7,463 bases of DNA from Ponticaulis sp. GTDB taxonomy: Bacteria > Pseudomonadota > Alphaproteobacteria > Caulobacterales > Hyphomonadaceae. This document shows, one piece after another, positions 5,927 through 7,463 of this stretch. Position 1 is the stretch's first letter; the number at the start of each line of letters is the position of its first letter. The notes under the pieces are model-generated. The model was not told where the DNA came from. It did not search any database and worked only from the letters and a program-made list of their open reading frames with translations. The stretch covers positions 4,082 to 11,544 of the forward strand of contig PABS01000116.1 of NCBI GenBank assembly GCA_002699325.1. The letters run 5' to 3'. Made by a program: the position numbers and the translations under genes.

Positions 5927-7006
5927 ATGTCGGGACTCAAAAGGAAAACAAGCTTGAACTGCGCCTGCTTTTTCGCGGCGGCGACAAGCCTGCTTGCCTG
6001 TCCGGCATTTGCCGCGCCATCTCTCGAAGATGTCTCATTGCGTACGGTAAATAATTACCGCGTAGAGCGTGCCGCTCAGCTGGTCACCCGTGACCCGAAC
6101 CTTGCGGCGCGCCTTTGGGAAACCGGCACAGATGTAAGCCTGAACGGCAATGCAGATAGTTCTGAAGGCGCGATCAGCCTGAAGGGTAAACTCAGCGGCG
6201 AAGATGCGCGGCTCAGCCGCATGTTCGACAATGGCAAGGCCGACAGGTTCAGCGCATGGGTAGATGGTAATTTCTCACGCTCTGAGGAAACTGCCCGCGA
6301 GCGAGATCAGTCGCTGGTTCATTTCGGGCTGGATTATCGGTTCAGCAGCGCCACCATGCTGGGCATTGTCGGCCAGTATGACGAGCTCGCCGAAAACAGC
6401 TCCTACACAGCAGACAATAAAGCGCGATTTGGCTGGCTGGCAGGGCCCTATCTGGTCACGCGTCTGCATGAAAACCTGATCTTTGATGGACGGTTTGCCG
6501 TGGGGCGTGCCACCAGCGAACTCGATCTCGTCAGCGATCAGGACCGGCTGGAGACAGAGCGCGTCCTGCTCAAAGGCCAGCTCAGCGGCGACTTCCACTA
6601 TGATGACTGGCGGGTCAATCCGGCGCTGTCCGTGGCCTATTTCGAAGAAGGCGATAATGTCTATTTCGGCGCAGGTGAGATGACGCTCGCCGGGCAGGAC
6701 GTGACGCTTGGCCGGGTGTCCTTTGGCCCGCGCTTCACCAAGACGTTTGACCTCAATGGCGGCGCCGAGATCACACCCTCTCTCAACCTGCAGGGCAGTT
6801 GGGACTTTGATCAGACAGCCTTCATTGATGTGAATTCCGGGGCGCTGAACACGCCGGATGAGTTGCGTGCGCGGTTTGAGGGCGTGGTCACAGCCAGGGT
6901 GTCAGAAGAGCGCGAATTCGTTATCGATACCTTCTATGACGGTATCGGGAATTCAGGCTGGAGCGCGTTCGGGCTGAAGCTCGGCATGAAGGTGATGCTG
7001 AAATAG
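5927..7006 (+). CDS. Autotransporter-like outer-membrane beta-barrel protein without a passenger
   Basis: This is a 359-residue exported protein. Residues 1-29 are a signal peptide ending AFA before APSLED. LLAC at 22-25 resembles a lipobox, but the AFA cleavage site fits a barrel better. About 75 residues of linker (30 to about 105) precede a repeated amphipathic beta-strand pattern to the end. Phrases typical of alphaproteobacterial autotransporter-type barrels are RFSAWVDGNFSR, HFGLDYRFSSATMLGIVGQY, GWLAGPYLVTRLHENLIFDGR, DDWRVNPALSVAYFEE, TLGRVSFGPRF, LNLQGSWDFDQ and the final FYDGIGNSGWSAFGLKLGMK. About 250 residues would suit roughly 12 strands. There is no room for a large passenger. 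The protein ends in Lys, not the usual aromatic residue recognised by the Bam machinery. ATG 5927 is preferred to the in-frame TTG at 5921; neither has a clear ribosome binding site. Function, whether structural, transport or adhesion, cannot be told. Confidence 0.87.
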   Translation: MSGLKRKTSLNCACFFAAATSLLACPAFAAPSLEDVSLRTVNNYRVERAAQLVTRDPNLAARLWETGTDVSLNGNADSSEGAISLKGKLSGEDARLSRMFDNGKADRFSAWVDGNFSRSEETARERDQSLVHFGLDYRFSSATMLGIVGQYDELAENSSYTADNKARFGWLAGPYLVTRLHENLIFDGRFAVGRATSELDLVSDQDRLETERVLLKGQLSGDFHYDDWRVNPALSVAYFEEGDNVYFGAGEMTLAGQDVTLGRVSFGPRFTKTFDLNGGAEITPSLNLQGSWDFDQTAFIDVNSGALNTPDELRARFEGVVTARVSEEREFVIDTFYDGIGNSGWSAFGLKLGMKVMLK

Positions 7007-7031
7007 CGACTGCCGTTCAGCATTGGTGTCA

Positions 7032-7066
7032 GTGCTGATCCCCGGCGCCGGCAGCACCAGGGATCA
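7032..7066. terminator. Nested inverted repeats between convergent genes, possible bidirectional terminator
   Basis: Three overlapping symmetries occupy the spacer: GTGCTG (7032-7037) with CAGCAC (7052-7057), TGATCCC (7036-7042) with GGGATCA (7060-7066), and the palindrome CCGGCGCCGG (7042-7051). The first two stems are mutually exclusive. The site lies between the + strand barrel stop (7006) and the - strand stop (7087), where a shared terminator is expected. No T-run is present on either side. Confidence 0.4.
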
Positions 7067-7086
7067 AGCTTGAAATAAACGTCAGA

Positions 7087-7463
7087 TCAGCCTGCAAGCA
7101 TATTCGCGAAGCGTTTATTGATGATCTCTTCGGCCTCATTCATGATCCGGTCGATCAGCTCCTTACAGGTCGGGATATCGTGGATCAGGCCGGCAACCAT
7201 ACCGCAGGACCAGGCGCCCAGATCCATTTCACCGTTCTGCATGATGCGCGGATAGACACCGGCAACTTCATCGATGATATCGGCGAAGGTCAGCTTGTCG
7301 CCCAGTGCCTTCTCTTTCTCGACGATACGCTCAACAGCCGCGTTGTTGAGAACGCGCTCGGTGTTGCGCAGCGGGCGCATGACCAGGCGGGTGTCGAGCT
7401 CGGACGCGGCGAGGATCGCCTGCTTCACATTCTCGTGCACCGGCGCTTCCTTGGTGGCGATGA
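7087..7463 (-). CDS. Nitronate monooxygenase-family flavoprotein, C-terminal part
   Basis: This gene is on the minus strand with its stop at 7087-7089; the frame stays open to the right edge, so only about 125 C-terminal residues are visible. The GTG at 7440 is internal. The order IATKEAPVHENVKQAI, then SELDTRLVMRPLRNTERVLNNAAVERI, then MDLGAWSCGMVAGLIHDIPTCKELIDRIM is characteristic of the nitronate monooxygenase / 2-nitropropane dioxygenase family (FMN-dependent TIM barrel, cytoplasmic). These enzymes oxidise alkyl nitronates or act as NAD(P)H-dependent flavin oxidoreductases or enoyl-reductase-like proteins. The FMN-binding core and catalytic His are outside the window, so the subclass cannot be assigned. 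It converges on the barrel gene across an 80-nt spacer and is therefore a separate transcription unit. Confidence 0.9.
   Translation of the reverse strand, partial: IATKEAPVHENVKQAILAASELDTRLVMRPLRNTERVLNNAAVERIVEKEKALGDKLTFADIIDEVAGVYPRIMQNGEMDLGAWSCGMVAGLIHDIPTCKELIDRIMNEAEEIINKRFANMLAG

Noticed and set aside
5948..6001. LLAC in the barrel signal peptide as a lipobox
   Set aside because: Leu at -2 is unusual in a lipobox, and a good type I site, AFA, follows 4 residues later, which fits a beta-barrel.

Overview
The window looks like an ordinary chromosomal stretch from an alphaproteobacterium, most likely a Caulobacterales/Hyphomonadaceae-type organism. The grounds are moderately high GC, a textbook CtrA box (TTAA-N7-TTAA) at 2658-2672, a TonB-era style envelope gene content with an alphaproteobacterial autotransporter-like beta-barrel, and typical oligotroph extracytoplasmic hydrolases. 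The taxon is an inference; no rRNA or tRNA gene is present. No mobile element, CRISPR array, phage gene or obvious defence system was seen.

Layout. Position 1-1494 (+) is the 3' part of a DUF885-family metallopeptidase-like gene whose start lies outside the window. It is followed after 44 nt by an acyltransferase-3 membrane protein (1539-2615, +). A 597-nt stretch (2616-3212) follows. It holds two tandem small hairpins, the CtrA box, a possible 74-codon small basic protein (2749-2973) with a good ribosome binding site, another hairpin, and an A-rich leader. Next comes a secreted protein (3213-4109, +) with a signal peptide and a probable distant DUF1444 fold. After 72 nt, in which a hairpin overlaps the Shine-Dalgarno, lies an amidase-signature enzyme made as a lipoprotein (4182-5783, +). 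A 143-nt gap contains a 9-bp inverted repeat and a GAAA-loop hairpin. It is followed by a signal-peptide-bearing stand-alone autotransporter-like beta-barrel (5927-7006, +). A palindrome-rich 80-nt spacer separates this from the convergent C-terminal end of a nitronate monooxygenase-family flavoenzyme (7087-7463, -), which runs off the right edge.

How the genes may work together. Five of the six clear products act at or beyond the inner membrane: a probable exported metallopeptidase, an envelope acyltransferase, a secreted DUF1444-like protein, a lipoprotein amidase and an outer-membrane barrel. This suggests an envelope and nutrient-hydrolysis neighbourhood rather than one defined pathway. 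Spacing (44, 597, 72 and 143 nt) does not support one operon. The points most worth a second look are the CtrA-box/small-protein unit, the exported DUF1444-like protein, the hairpin over the amidase ribosome binding site, and the passenger-less barrel with a non-aromatic C-terminus.
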